A DNA stretch of 64,000 bases from TOLSYN sp963849065 (GTDB lineage Bacteria > Acidobacteriota > Terriglobia > Terriglobales > Acidobacteriaceae): assembly GCA_963849065.1 (NCBI GenBank), contig CAWKFM010000005.1, positions 1,612,001 to 1,676,000 on the forward strand, given 5' to 3'. The notes under the pieces were generated by a model that worked only from the letters and a program-made list of their open reading frames with translations, was not told the origin of the DNA and made no database searches. Of this stretch, positions 1 through 8,444 are shown in pieces (position 1 is the stretch's first letter; every line of letters starts with the position of its first letter). A program made the translations under genes and the position numbers.

Positions 1-1329
1 GGCTTCGGCTCCGATGATCCGGCGGACCGCCAGCGTTACCAGCATTACTGGCCCGCCGACGTACACATGATCGGCAAGGAGATCGTGCGCTTCCACTGTG
101 TCTATTGGCCGGCGTTTTTGCTGGCGGCCGGGCTGCCGCTGCCCCGCCGCATCGTGGCCCACGGCTGGCTGCTCTTTGAGGAGAGCAAGATGAGCAAGTC
201 GCGCGGCAACGTGGTGCGCAGCGAGACCATCCTCGACGTGCTCGGCGCCGACGCTCTGCGCTACTTCCTCTTCCGCGAAGTCGTCTTCGGGCAGGACGGC
301 TCGTTCTCCTTCGACGCCCTGGTGCAGCGCTTCAACAGCGATCTCGCCAACGGCCTCGGCAATCTCGCCAGTCGCGTTCTCTCGATGATCCAGCGCTACT
401 TTGAGGGCGTGGTGCCCGCGCCCGGTGAAAGCACGCCCGCCGAAGCCACGATCGCCGAACTCGCCGCCGAGACTATCGCCGAATACAACCGGCTCTTCGA
501 GGCCTTCCAGTTCTCGCGCGCCCTGGAAACTCTCTGGTCGCTGCTCAGCGCCGTCGATAAATACATCGTCGAAACGAAACCATGGGTGATCGCGGAAAAG
601 AATGACGACGAGTCGCGCACTCGTTTGAGCACCGTCCTCTACACCGCGGCCGAAGCGCTGCGCATCATCACCGCGCTCGTTCACCCCATCATTCCCGACT
701 CCACCGCAAAAATCTTCACTCAGCTCGGCCTCGGAGACATCGCCGCAACCGATCTCAACTCGCTGGCCTGGGGACAGAGGATTGCGGGCACCCGCCTCGG
801 CAAGATCGAGGGCGTTTTTCCACGCGCCGACAAGAGCGCAATCGAAAGGATGCAACAGATGGAAGAAGATCGAAAGAGCGCCGCCCAGCCGGCAGTCGCC
901 GCCGCAAACACCACCGAAGCCCCCCACGCCGGAGCCGCACATCCGCCCGCCGATGCCCCACATCTGCATTTAGCAGCTGCAGCGAATAGCACCGTATCGC
1001 CCTACATCACCATCGACGACTTCCTCAAGGTCGAGCTGCGTGTCGGCACCGTGCTCACCGCCGAAAAAGTCGACAAGGCCGACAAACTCCTGCGCCTCAC
1101 CGTCGATATCGGCACCGAAGTCCGCCAGATCGTCGCCGGAATCGCCAAGGCCTATTCGCCTGAGACGCTGTTGGGACGCAAGGTCGTCATCGTCGCCAAC
1201 CTCGCGCCGCGCAAACTTCGCGGCATCGAATCGCAAGGCATGATCGTCGCCGCCTCGCTCGGCGACGAAGGCCAACCCGCGCTCGCCAGCTTTCTCGAAG
1301 CCGTCCCCAACGGAGCCCGCTTGAAGTAG
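1..1329 (+). CDS. metG: Methionyl-tRNA synthetase, C-terminal part (5' end outside window)
   Basis: Charges tRNA-Met with methionine in the cytoplasm. The frame is open from base 1, so the N-terminal half of the Rossmann domain (HIGH motif) lies upstream. Visible are the conserved stretch YWPADVHMIGKDI-like (here YWPADVHMIGKEI), the KMSKS loop at 187-201 (KMSKSRGNVV), the helical anticodon-binding domain, an Ala/Pro/His-rich linker (about 860-990) and a C-terminal EMAPII-like OB-fold tRNA-binding domain (from YITIDDFLKVELRVGTV). That extra domain is typical of the longer bacterial MetRS that dimerise through it. A hairpin repeat follows the stop codon. Confidence 0.97.
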   Translation, partial: GFGSDDPADRQRYQHYWPADVHMIGKEIVRFHCVYWPAFLLAAGLPLPRRIVAHGWLLFEESKMSKSRGNVVRSETILDVLGADALRYFLFREVVFGQDGSFSFDALVQRFNSDLANGLGNLASRVLSMIQRYFEGVVPAPGESTPAEATIAELAAETIAEYNRLFEAFQFSRALETLWSLLSAVDKYIVETKPWVIAEKNDDESRTRLSTVLYTAAEALRIITALVHPIIPDSTAKIFTQLGLGDIAATDLNSLAWGQRIAGTRLGKIEGVFPRADKSAIERMQQMEEDRKSAAQPAVAAANTTEAPHAGAAHPPADAPHLHLAAAANSTVSPYITIDDFLKVELRVGTVLTAEKVDKADKLLRLTVDIGTEVRQIVAGIAKAYSPETLLGRKVVIVANLAPRKLRGIESQGMIVAASLGDEGQPALASFLEAVPNGARLK

Positions 1330-1352
1330 CGCAGCTTTTCCAATCACGAGGG

Positions 1353-1387
1353 TGCCCCGTTCAACCTTCTTCTGGTTGGGCGGGGCC
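1353..1387 (+). repeat. Intergenic hairpin repeat, type B, copy 1
   Basis: Arms ccccgttcaacc and ggttgggcgggg pair fully if G-U wobbles are allowed, with a 7-nt loop ttcttct. It lies 23 bases after the metG stop and is followed by a T-rich stretch (cctttgattttgcctttg), so it may also end metG transcription. Same family as copies near 29.8 and 47.6 kb. Confidence 0.7.
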
Positions 1388-1485
1388 TTTGATTTTGCCT
1401 TTGCATTCGATCCTGCTCTTACCTTTGAAACCTTGAAACCTGTTGCAGTTGCTTTTCCCCCGCGCCCTATGATGTGATCGGAACG

Positions 1486-2292
1486 ATGTTTCTCGACTCC
1501 CACGCTCATCTCGACGGCGCGCAGTTCGCCGCCGACCGCGAAGCCATGATCCAGCGCGCCTATGACGCAGGCGTCCGCGCCCTGCTCGCCATCGGCAACG
1601 GAGACGGACCCGACGACATCGCCTGCGCCATTCCCTTCGCCGAGCGCTACCCGTGGATCTACGCCTCCATCGGCGTCCACCCGCACGAGGCGCGCCTGCT
1701 TACTCCCGCGCACCTGGCCAACATGGAGAGTCTCGCCCGCCATCCGCGCGTCATCGCCATCGGCAAGATCGGCCTCGACTACCACTACGACCACTCGCCG
1801 CGCGACGTGCAGCTGCGTGTCTTCCGCCAGCAGCTGGAGCTGGCCGCCGCAGTCAAGCTCCCCATCCTCATCCACTGCCGCCCCAGCCAGGAGAGCAGCA
1901 ACGCCTGGGATGATCTGCTCGCCATCCTGCGCGACCAGTGGCGTCCCACCGGACTGGGCGGCGTCATGCACTGCTTCACCGGGAGCCTCGCGCAGGCCCA
2001 CGCCTCGCTCGATCTCGGCTTCATTCTTTCCTTCGCCGGAAACCTCAGCTATCCCAAGGCGCAGAACATCCGCGAGGCCGCCGCCATCGTCCCCCTCGAC
2101 CGTTTCTTTCTGGAAACCGATTGCCCCTACCTCGCGCCCATCCCTCACCGCGGCAAGCGCAACGAACCTGCCTTCGTGGTGGAAACCGCCCGCCACTTCG
2201 CCCAGTTGCGCAATCTCACGCCGGAAGCCGCCGGCTCGCTTGCCCTCGATAACTTTCTCTCGTTCTTTCGCCTGCCCCGTGCTCCCATGTAA
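1486..2292 (+). CDS. tatD: TatD-family metal-dependent hydrolase (DNase)
   Basis: Predicted cytoplasmic TIM-barrel hydrolase of the TatD/YcfH family (3'-5' exonuclease activity in characterised members). ATG at 1486 puts the first metal motif DSHAHLDG at residues 4-11; an in-frame GTG lies at 1474. Other family signatures are GVHPHEA, the HC motif (ILIHCRP), MHCFTGS and ETDCPYLAP. At 268 residues it has the usual length. Oddity: the family motif GEIGLDY reads GKIGLDY, so the conserved Glu that binds metal is Lys94. A TATGAT hexamer at 1468-1473 lies just upstream and no clear Shine-Dalgarno is seen. Confidence 0.92.
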   Translation: MFLDSHAHLDGAQFAADREAMIQRAYDAGVRALLAIGNGDGPDDIACAIPFAERYPWIYASIGVHPHEARLLTPAHLANMESLARHPRVIAIGKIGLDYHYDHSPRDVQLRVFRQQLELAAAVKLPILIHCRPSQESSNAWDDLLAILRDQWRPTGLGGVMHCFTGSLAQAHASLDLGFILSFAGNLSYPKAQNIREAAAIVPLDRFFLETDCPYLAPIPHRGKRNEPAFVVETARHFAQLRNLTPEAAGSLALDNFLSFFRLPRAPM

Positions 2293-2398
2293 CATCGCTA
2301 GCAAGCCGGGTTGCGCATTTCGCGCGCCATGTTTACGCGTTATGCCTCGCACTCCAGCTACGAAAGGAGATTTGGCCGTCACAGGCCGCACACCCGTC

Positions 2399-2887
2399 AT
2401 GAACCGCTTCGCGCTGATTCTCTTTCTCTCCTGCATGAGCACCGCTCTCTGCGCCCAAGATCAGGCTCCCGTGCTGCTCCATGAGGCGGCTCACTGCCTG
2501 ATCGCCGCAGATCAAAATTGGCTGGATCCACAAACGCTCGCTGCCCCCGAGCTGGATCTGGCATTTCAGCTCGACACTAAGACCCTGCTCGGCGACGAGT
2601 ATCTCTACGTCGTGGTCTTCACCACCCCCGCCCGCAACGAAGGCAAAATTTTCGATATCCGTATCAAGCAAAAACACGACTACAGCATCGAAAACCGCGC
2701 CGCCTTCGTCAACTCGGCCAAAGGCGTGAACTTCCCCCAGCCTCCCGCGGGAGGCCAGTGGGCGCAGACTCAATTCGCAACCGCCATCCAGCGGATGATT
2801 GAGCGCCGCAAATGGTACACCGATTCGATGAAAAACCTGCGGAAGCCCCATAACGTCCGGTGCGAGTCCGGCATCGACAAGAACTAG
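2399..2887 (+). CDS. Small secreted protein of unknown function
   Basis: A 162-residue protein starting with a clear signal peptide (MNRFALILFLSCMSTALCAQ), probably cut after CAQ, so likely periplasmic or exported. I do not recognise the family. The mature part is mixed α/β with no membrane segment; residues near WLDPQTLAAPELDLAFQLDT and a YLYVVVFTT strand suggest a compact fold. An in-frame ATG at 2342 would add 19 residues ahead of the signal peptide; 2399 is preferred because it puts the signal sequence at the N-terminus. It follows tatD by about 100 bases on the same strand. Confidence 0.75.
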   Translation: MNRFALILFLSCMSTALCAQDQAPVLLHEAAHCLIAADQNWLDPQTLAAPELDLAFQLDTKTLLGDEYLYVVVFTTPARNEGKIFDIRIKQKHDYSIENRAAFVNSAKGVNFPQPPAGGQWAQTQFATAIQRMIERRKWYTDSMKNLRKPHNVRCESGIDKN

Positions 2888-3046
2888 CGCAGCACCAAGT
2901 CCCCGCCCGTTCCCATTTTTTCGTTGGCCGCAGGATCACGCCGGATAGCGTAGCAGGCTGTGCGGCAGGCAGCGAAGCCCGGGAAGGAAACGCTGCCTGC
3001 CGCAGGTGTGGAGTTTAGATCTTTGCGGGCTTCAGGAAGCCCCGAC

Positions 3047-3325
3047 TTAGAAGCGGTAGCCGATGCCGCTGCTGATGTTCACGTAGTAGGGAGTGTGCTG
3101 AGCCCAGGGCATCCGCTGCTCGTCGAATTGCGCGATGCGCCAGTAGATCTTCGGCGTTATCTGCAGATCGGCGCCCCCACCCATTCGGAAGGTCACCCCA
3201 TCCACAACATCATGGGCTACGCGCCGTTCGAGTCCTGATGCACGTAGCCAGCCTGCCCGATGCCATAGGGACGGAAGCGGCCGGTCAGAAAGCTATACTT
3301 GCCGCAGGGTCGACGCATATAAATT
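3047..3325 (-). pseudogene. 3' remnant of an outer-membrane β-barrel protein gene (frameshifted)
   Basis: Read on the minus strand, 3047-3216 encodes VDGVTFRMGGGADLQI, then TPKIYWRIAQ and a C-terminus ISSGIGYRF followed by a stop. A terminal Phe after alternating aromatic residues is the hallmark of outer-membrane β-barrels. The preceding part (GRFRPYGIGQAGYVHQDSNG) is in a different frame that hits a stop at 3217-3219, so at least one frameshift separates the two. Further upstream to about 3670, peptides such as SFKGLTSRFAVVATGDVQFG and QFSGTVGGKYQGR continue in yet another frame without a plausible start. Read as a decayed gene lying downstream of ugd; a sequencing error is the alternative. 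Confidence 0.6.
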
Positions 3326-3693
3326 CTCCCGGCAGGTCTGATGTGGGAGAAAGCTATTTGAAAACCTGCGAGATGAACCAAAATGGCTGAATTCGGAACC
3401 GTTTGCCGCTCGGCGACGTGCGGAAGGGAGCGGTTCTCCCTCATTCGGCGATTTGTCGGCCAGCATTCGTTTGCCAAACTTCCCCATGAGGAATCGAGAT
3501 GGCAATCTTTGGACCCTGAAAAGTGATATGCGTCGGCCCTGGTACTTGCCGCCAACCGTGCCTGAAAATTGCGTCGCGTGATGTATAAATATGTCGCCGA
3601 ACTGAACGTCACCGGTGGCGACCACCGCAAAACGCGAGGTCAGTCCTTTGAAGGAAAGCTCAAAGTGAATCGCAGGTTCATCGGCTAAAAACC

Positions 3694-5127
3694 CTACTCT
3701 GCCTCCACTCCGGCATGCATCCGCAATTTGGGTTCCGCCAGAGGCCGTCCCATGCTGTAGTAATGGAAGCCCGCCGCAGCCATCTGCTTGGGGTCGTACA
3801 GGTTGCGGCCGTCCAGGATCACCGGATAGCGCATCACCTGATGCAGGCGGTCCAGATCGATACCGGCGAACTGTGGCCATTCGGTCACCACCAGAAGTGC
3901 GTGCGCATCGCGGGCGGCATCAAACTCGTCACTCGCATAACGCAAACATTCGTCGGACGGAAGCAGCGCATGCGCCTTTTCCATGGCCGCCGGGTCGTAG
4001 GCGGAAACCCGGCATCCTTCGGACAGAAGACTCTTCACCACGCTGATCGCCGGAGATTCGCGGATGTCGTCGGTCCCGCCCTTAAACGCCAGACCGAGAA
4101 CGCCGATGTGTTTGCCCTTCAGCGTCCACAACGCCGAGCGCAGCTTCTTCATAAAGCACAGCTGCTGGTTCTCGTTGATGCTTTCCACGGCCCGCAGTAG
4201 GTCAAAGTCGTAGCCGATTGACTCCGCAATTTTGTAGAAGGCGCGCACATCCTTGGGAAAGCAGGAGCCGCCATAGCCGATTCCGGCGTTAAGAAACCGG
4301 GAGCCGATGCGGGAATCCGAGCCCATGCCGACCGCAACCTCCTGCACGTCGGTCCCCACCAGCTCGCAAATGTTGGACACCGCATTGATAAAGGAAATCT
4401 TTAACGCCAGGAAGGCGTTCGATGCGTGCTTGATCAACTCCGCGCTCTTGGCGCTGGTCTCCAGATAGAGGACTCCCGCGCGCAGATCGCGCGGCCCCGG
4501 AAGGTGATCCGGACGGAAGTAGTAGCTGCCGTCGATCAGCGGCTGGTAAACCTGACGCAGCAGCGCGCGCGCCGGCTCCGTGTCGGCCCCTACCACGATC
4601 CGGTCAGGGTAGAGAAAGTCCTCGATCGCCGTGCCTTCGCGCAGAAACTCCGGGTTGGAGATCACGTCGAAGTTCTCGTCCCTGGCTCCGTTGAAGCGCA
4701 AGGTGCGGCTGATCCACTGGTTGGTCAGCACCGGAACCGTGCTCTTCTCCACCACCACCTTATACTCGTTTAGTTCGGACGCAATCTCGCGCACGCAGGC
4801 TTCCACGTAGGAAAGATCGGCCTCGCCGGTAGGCGACTGCGGCGTGCCCACAGCAATAAAGATCACCTGCGCCTTGCGCGCGGCGGCCAGCAGATCGGTG
4901 GAAAAAATAAGGCCTCGCCCCCGGTGCCGCGCCAGCAATTCCGGCAGCTGGTCTTCATAGATGGGAACTTCGCCGGACTGCAGAGCTTCCACTTTCTCCC
5001 GGTCATTGTCCACGCAGATTACGGAGTGACCGATCTCGGCAAAACAAACCGCGGCAATCAATCCAACATAGCCGGAGCCGATGACCGCAATGGTTAACGA
5101 CGGGTGCTTGGACAGCTGAGAATCCAC
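3694..5127 (-). CDS. ugd: UDP-glucose 6-dehydrogenase
   Basis: Oxidises UDP-glucose to UDP-glucuronate with NAD, feeding capsule or exopolysaccharide synthesis. The Rossmann motif IAVIGSGYVGL lies near the N-terminus, VGTPQSPTGEADLSYVE and the central dimer domain follow, and the catalytic Cys289 sits in YGGSCFPKD. The C-terminal UDP-binding domain contains LGLAFKGGTDDIRESP. The GTG at 5127 is preferred (477 aa) because a purine-rich gggaaaggga precedes it; the longer reading frame adds a low-complexity N-terminus. It diverges from gmd-fcl-cpsB, with which it shares a precursor-supply role. Confidence 0.95.
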   Translation of the reverse strand: MDSQLSKHPSLTIAVIGSGYVGLIAAVCFAEIGHSVICVDNDREKVEALQSGEVPIYEDQLPELLARHRGRGLIFSTDLLAAARKAQVIFIAVGTPQSPTGEADLSYVEACVREIASELNEYKVVVEKSTVPVLTNQWISRTLRFNGARDENFDVISNPEFLREGTAIEDFLYPDRIVVGADTEPARALLRQVYQPLIDGSYYFRPDHLPGPRDLRAGVLYLETSAKSAELIKHASNAFLALKISFINAVSNICELVGTDVQEVAVGMGSDSRIGSRFLNAGIGYGGSCFPKDVRAFYKIAESIGYDFDLLRAVESINENQQLCFMKKLRSALWTLKGKHIGVLGLAFKGGTDDIRESPAISVVKSLLSEGCRVSAYDPAAMEKAHALLPSDECLRYASDEFDAARDAHALLVVTEWPQFAGIDLDRLHQVMRYPVILDGRNLYDPKQMAAAGFHYYSMGRPLAEPKLRMHAGVEAE

Positions 5128-5381
5128 TACGTTCCCTTTCCCACGCAAAGCAAAATGGCCGGAAGCACAGGCGGCTGGCTCTTTCCACCACCAACCAGCT
5201 CGGCTGCCTTTAGAATAGCAGCCGCCACCGCCGCCTAGTAACCGCCGCGCCGCAGAAAGTTGCAGCCGCCAGGAATTCACCGGACGTACATATTTCGCCC
5301 TTTTCCTGGAAGCTGATATGCTTCTTCCCGGTGGCGGATCGTGGGCACGGCAGTCCAGGGGTTACGGCAGGGTAGAGGCGA

Positions 5382-6464
5382 ATGAAGAAGGCTTTGATCA
5401 CCGGCATCACCGGGCAGGATGGCTCCTATCTGGCCGAGTTGCTGCTCACTAAGGGGTATGAAGTCCACGGCATCAAACGCCGCAGTTCCCTGTTCAACAC
5501 CGACCGCATCGATCATCTTTACCAGGACCCGCACGACCGGGCACGCCGCTTCTTCCTGCACTACGGAGACATGACCGATACCAGCAGCCTGGTGCGCGTC
5601 ATCCAGAGCGTCCGGCCCGACGAGATCTACAACCTAGCCGCGCAGAGCCACGTCGCCGTCTCCTTCGAGGAGCCCGAATACACCGCCGACACCGACGCCC
5701 TCGGCACCCTGCGCGTACTGGAAGCCATCCGCATCCTGGGCCTGGAAAAATCTACCCGCTTCTATCAGGCTTCCACCTCCGAGCTCTACGGCAAAGTGCG
5801 GGAAACTCCGCAGAGCGAAACCACGCCGTTTTATCCTCGTTCGCCCTACGCGGCGGCCAAGCTCTACGCCTTCTGGATCACGGTCAACTATCGCGAGGCC
5901 TACGGCCTTTACGCCTGCAATGGAATCCTCTTCAACCACGAGTCTCCGGTGCGCGGTGAAACTTTCGTTACCCGCAAGATCACCCGCGGCCTGTCGCGCA
6001 TAAAGGCCGGACTGCAGGAGTCGCTCTTCATGGGCAATCTCGATTCCCTGCGCGACTGGGGGCACGCCCGCGATTACGCCGAAATGCAATGGCTGATGCT
6101 GCAGCAGGAGCAGCCCGAGGACTTCGTCATTGCCACCGGAGAGCAGCACAGCGTGCGCGAATTCATCAACCTTGCAGCCGCCAAGCTGGAGATGACTCTG
6201 CACTGGCAGGGCGCGGGCGTGGACGAAAAAGCCTGCGACGAACGGGGACGCCTCATCGTCGCCATCGACCCGCGTTACTTCCGTCCCACCGAGGTGGACA
6301 ACCTATTGGGAAATCCCGCCAAAGCCAAGGCTAAGTTAGGCTGGGCGCCCAAAATCGGCTTCGACCAGCTGGTCACCGAGATGGTGGAAGCCGACTACGA
6401 ACTGGCCAAGCGCGATGCCCTGGTGCTCGACCGCGGTTACAAGATTCACCATCACCATGAGTAG
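5382..6464 (+). CDS. gmd: GDP-mannose 4,6-dehydratase
   Basis: Converts GDP-D-mannose to GDP-4-keto-6-deoxy-D-mannose, the first step to GDP-L-fucose and related deoxysugars. An extended-SDR protein: the NADP motif TGITGQDGSYLAELL is at residues 6-20, followed by the RRSSLFNTDRI nucleotide site, the STSELYG serine/glutamate motif and catalytic YAAAK. NHESPVRGETFVTRKI is also diagnostic. Length (360 aa) is normal for the family. The C-terminus ends in a short run of His (IHHHHE). The stop codon lies in the first unit of a 16-bp tandem duplication whose second unit supplies the fcl start. Confidence 0.97.
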   Translation: MKKALITGITGQDGSYLAELLLTKGYEVHGIKRRSSLFNTDRIDHLYQDPHDRARRFFLHYGDMTDTSSLVRVIQSVRPDEIYNLAAQSHVAVSFEEPEYTADTDALGTLRVLEAIRILGLEKSTRFYQASTSELYGKVRETPQSETTPFYPRSPYAAAKLYAFWITVNYREAYGLYACNGILFNHESPVRGETFVTRKITRGLSRIKAGLQESLFMGNLDSLRDWGHARDYAEMQWLMLQQEQPEDFVIATGEQHSVREFINLAAAKLEMTLHWQGAGVDEKACDERGRLIVAIDPRYFRPTEVDNLLGNPAKAKAKLGWAPKIGFDQLVTEMVEADYELAKRDALVLDRGYKIHHHHE

Positions 6465-6488
6465 CTATATTCATGAGTAACTATATTC
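6457..6488 (+). repeat. 16-bp tandem duplication at the gmd-fcl junction
   Basis: atgagtagctatattc (6457-6472) is followed immediately by atgagtaactatattc (6473-6488), one mismatch. The first unit carries the gmd stop TAG, the second begins fcl. The ATGAGTAA arrangement suggests the two genes once overlapped at this site. Confidence 0.85.
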
Positions 6489-7468
6489 CAAAAGACGCAC
6501 GCATCTTTGTCGCCGGGCATCGTGGCCTGGCCGGCTCGGCCATCGTACGCAAGCTGCGCTCACTCGGCTACCAGAATCTTCTGCTGCGCACCCATGAGGA
6601 GCTCGACCTGGAGGAATGCGGTGCAGTCAGTCGCTTTTTTAGCGAGCAGCGTCCGGAGTTCGTCTTCTTCGCCGCCGCCAAGGTCGGCGGCATTCTCGCC
6701 AATCGCGACTTCCCCGCCGAATTCATCGCCCGTAATCTGCGCATCCAATCCAATGTGATCGAAAACGCCCACCGCTCCCAGGTCAACCGGCTGCTCTTTC
6801 TCGCCTCCAGCTGCATCTATCCCAAGCTAGCGCCGCAGCCAATCTCCGAGGATCAGCTGCTCGCTGGCCCGCTGGAATTCACCAACCGCTCCTACGCCGT
6901 GGCAAAGATCGCCGGCATCGAGATGTGCTGGGCCTTCAACCGCCAATATGGAACGCATTATCTGGCCGCCATGCCCACCAATCTCTACGGCCCGGGAGAC
7001 AACTACGATCTCGCCAACTCCCACGTTCTGCCCGCGCTCATCCGCAAAGTGCATGAAGCCATCGAGCGCGGCGAGCCGACGCTGACCGTGTGGGGCACCG
7101 GCAATCCTCTGCGCGAGTTTCTCTTCAGCGACGATATGGCCGACGCCTGCGTATTCCTGCTAAACCTTCCGGAAGCCGATTTCCAGCGCCTGACCGGCGA
7201 TCCCGAAGTGGCTCCCCTGGTCAACGTAGGCAGCGGCAGCGACCTCACCATTGCCGAACTGGCGCGCAAGGTCTGCGACGTGCTCGGCTTCCACGGCGAG
7301 ATCGTCTTCGACAGCGCCAAGCCCGACGGCACCCCGCGCAAGTTGATGGACAGCTCAAAATTGTTCAGCCTGGGTTGGCATCCCAAGGTGTCACTCGAGG
7401 AGGGCATCCGTATCGCCTACGACGAATACCGCGCCCGGGCGTCCAGGCAACAAGGAGTGGCTCAATGA
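6473..7468 (+). CDS. fcl: GDP-L-fucose synthase
   Basis: Epimerase/reductase that turns GDP-4-keto-6-deoxymannose into GDP-L-fucose with NADPH. Extended-SDR fold with AGHRGLAGSAIVRKL near the N-terminus, AAAKVGGI, the SSCIYP serine motif and catalytic YAVAK, followed by TNLYGPGDNYD and the family hallmark GTGNPLREFLFSDD. At 331 residues it is slightly longer than the E. coli protein. The start lies 8 bases after the gmd stop and the TGA overlaps the next ATG, so gmd-fcl-cpsB form one transcription unit. Confidence 0.96.
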   Translation: MSNYIPKDARIFVAGHRGLAGSAIVRKLRSLGYQNLLLRTHEELDLEECGAVSRFFSEQRPEFVFFAAAKVGGILANRDFPAEFIARNLRIQSNVIENAHRSQVNRLLFLASSCIYPKLAPQPISEDQLLAGPLEFTNRSYAVAKIAGIEMCWAFNRQYGTHYLAAMPTNLYGPGDNYDLANSHVLPALIRKVHEAIERGEPTLTVWGTGNPLREFLFSDDMADACVFLLNLPEADFQRLTGDPEVAPLVNVGSGSDLTIAELARKVCDVLGFHGEIVFDSAKPDGTPRKLMDSSKLFSLGWHPKVSLEEGIRIAYDEYRARASRQQGVAQ

Positions 7469-8184
7469 TCGATATTCATTGCCATCTGCTGCCTGCCATC
7501 GACGACGGCGCCAAGTCCTGGGAGATCACGCTGGAAATGTGCCGCATGGCGCAGGCCGACGGCGTGACCCACATCGTCGCCACGCCTCATGCCAACTACG
7601 AGTACGCCTACAACCGCGACTCCCACCTGGCCCTCCTCGAGGAGCTCCGCCTGCGTGTTCCCGGAATGAGTTTTTCGCTGGGATGCGACTTTCATCTCTC
7701 CTTCGAAAATATCGCCGATGCCATGCAGCACCCCGCGCGCTATGCCATCGGCGATACGCGCTACCTGCTGGTGGAGCTCTCCGAATACAGCGCCTTCAAC
7801 GTGGCGCAGACACTCTATGAGTTGCAAACCGTCGGGCTGGTGCCCATCCTCACCCATCCCGAGCGCAATCCGCTGATCCTGGGCAAACCCAGCCTGCTCA
7901 AGGAATACGCCGCCGTCGGCTGTCTGTTTCAGATCACCGCCAACTCGCTCACCGGCTTTTGGGGAAAACTCTCACAGAAGATGTGCGAGGAGATGCTGCG
8001 CAACAAAATGGTTCACTTCATCGCCAGCGATGCCCACGGCATCAAGGGCCGTCCTCCTATACTCTCGGCGGCGCGCGATGCCGCCGCCAAAATCGTCGGC
8101 GCCGCGGAGGCCGACAAACTGGCGGACGCCAACCCCGCCGCGGTGGTAGCCAATCAGGTCATCGAGCAGATCGCAATGCGGTAA
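7465..8184 (+). CDS. PHP-type protein-tyrosine phosphatase (CpsB/YwqE family)
   Basis: A 239-residue polymerase-and-histidinol-phosphatase domain enzyme. Family members dephosphorylate the bacterial tyrosine kinase that controls capsule or exopolysaccharide chain length. Metal motifs are visible in order: DIHCHLLPAIDDGA at the N-terminus, IVATPHANYEY, the HPERNPL histidine and SDAHGIKGRPP. The ATG overlaps the fcl stop (ATGA) and a GGAG lies upstream. Its place directly after two nucleotide-sugar genes supports a polysaccharide role, although no tyrosine kinase or polymerase gene is in the window. Confidence 0.93.
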   Translation: MIDIHCHLLPAIDDGAKSWEITLEMCRMAQADGVTHIVATPHANYEYAYNRDSHLALLEELRLRVPGMSFSLGCDFHLSFENIADAMQHPARYAIGDTRYLLVELSEYSAFNVAQTLYELQTVGLVPILTHPERNPLILGKPSLLKEYAAVGCLFQITANSLTGFWGKLSQKMCEEMLRNKMVHFIASDAHGIKGRPPILSAARDAAAKIVGAAEADKLADANPAAVVANQVIEQIAMR

Positions 8185-8362
8185 CACTTCTCCGGGCCAG
8201 CCATGATCAACACTTCCACTCTCCCAACGGGAAGAAGATCGTACCGTGCGATATCGCGGCCAAATCGAAAGATAGGCTTTGAGTTGGAGTCCGGACTTGA
8301 GAAAATTGCTTGTCCGGAAAGCGCCGAGCAGACACCGGATACTTGTGAGCACGGATAATTCT

Positions 8363-8403
8363 GTGCGCGGATCCGGCGAGCGCTGCCCGCCCGATCCGCG
8401 CAC
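8363..8403. promoter_or_regulatory. 11-bp perfect inverted repeat upstream of the efflux operon
   Basis: gtgcgcggatc (8363-8373) and gatccgcgcac (8393-8403) are exact complements separated by 19 bases, ending 41 bases before the TolC-family start. It could be an operator or a leader stem-loop; there is no T-run, so a terminator for the preceding operon is less likely. Confidence 0.5.
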
Positions 8404-8444
8404 CAGGCGGCCGATCACCCCATCGAGACCAAGTGGAGTAGAGG

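Noticed and set aside
970..2442. Long minus-strand open frame antisense to metG and tatD
   Set aside because: Low-complexity Gly/Asp/Val translation typical of the antisense of GC-rich genes; both plus-strand genes are certain.
3694..8184. Complete capsule biosynthesis locus
   Set aside because: Only nucleotide-sugar enzymes and a phosphatase are present; no glycosyltransferase, polymerase, flippase or export genes follow.
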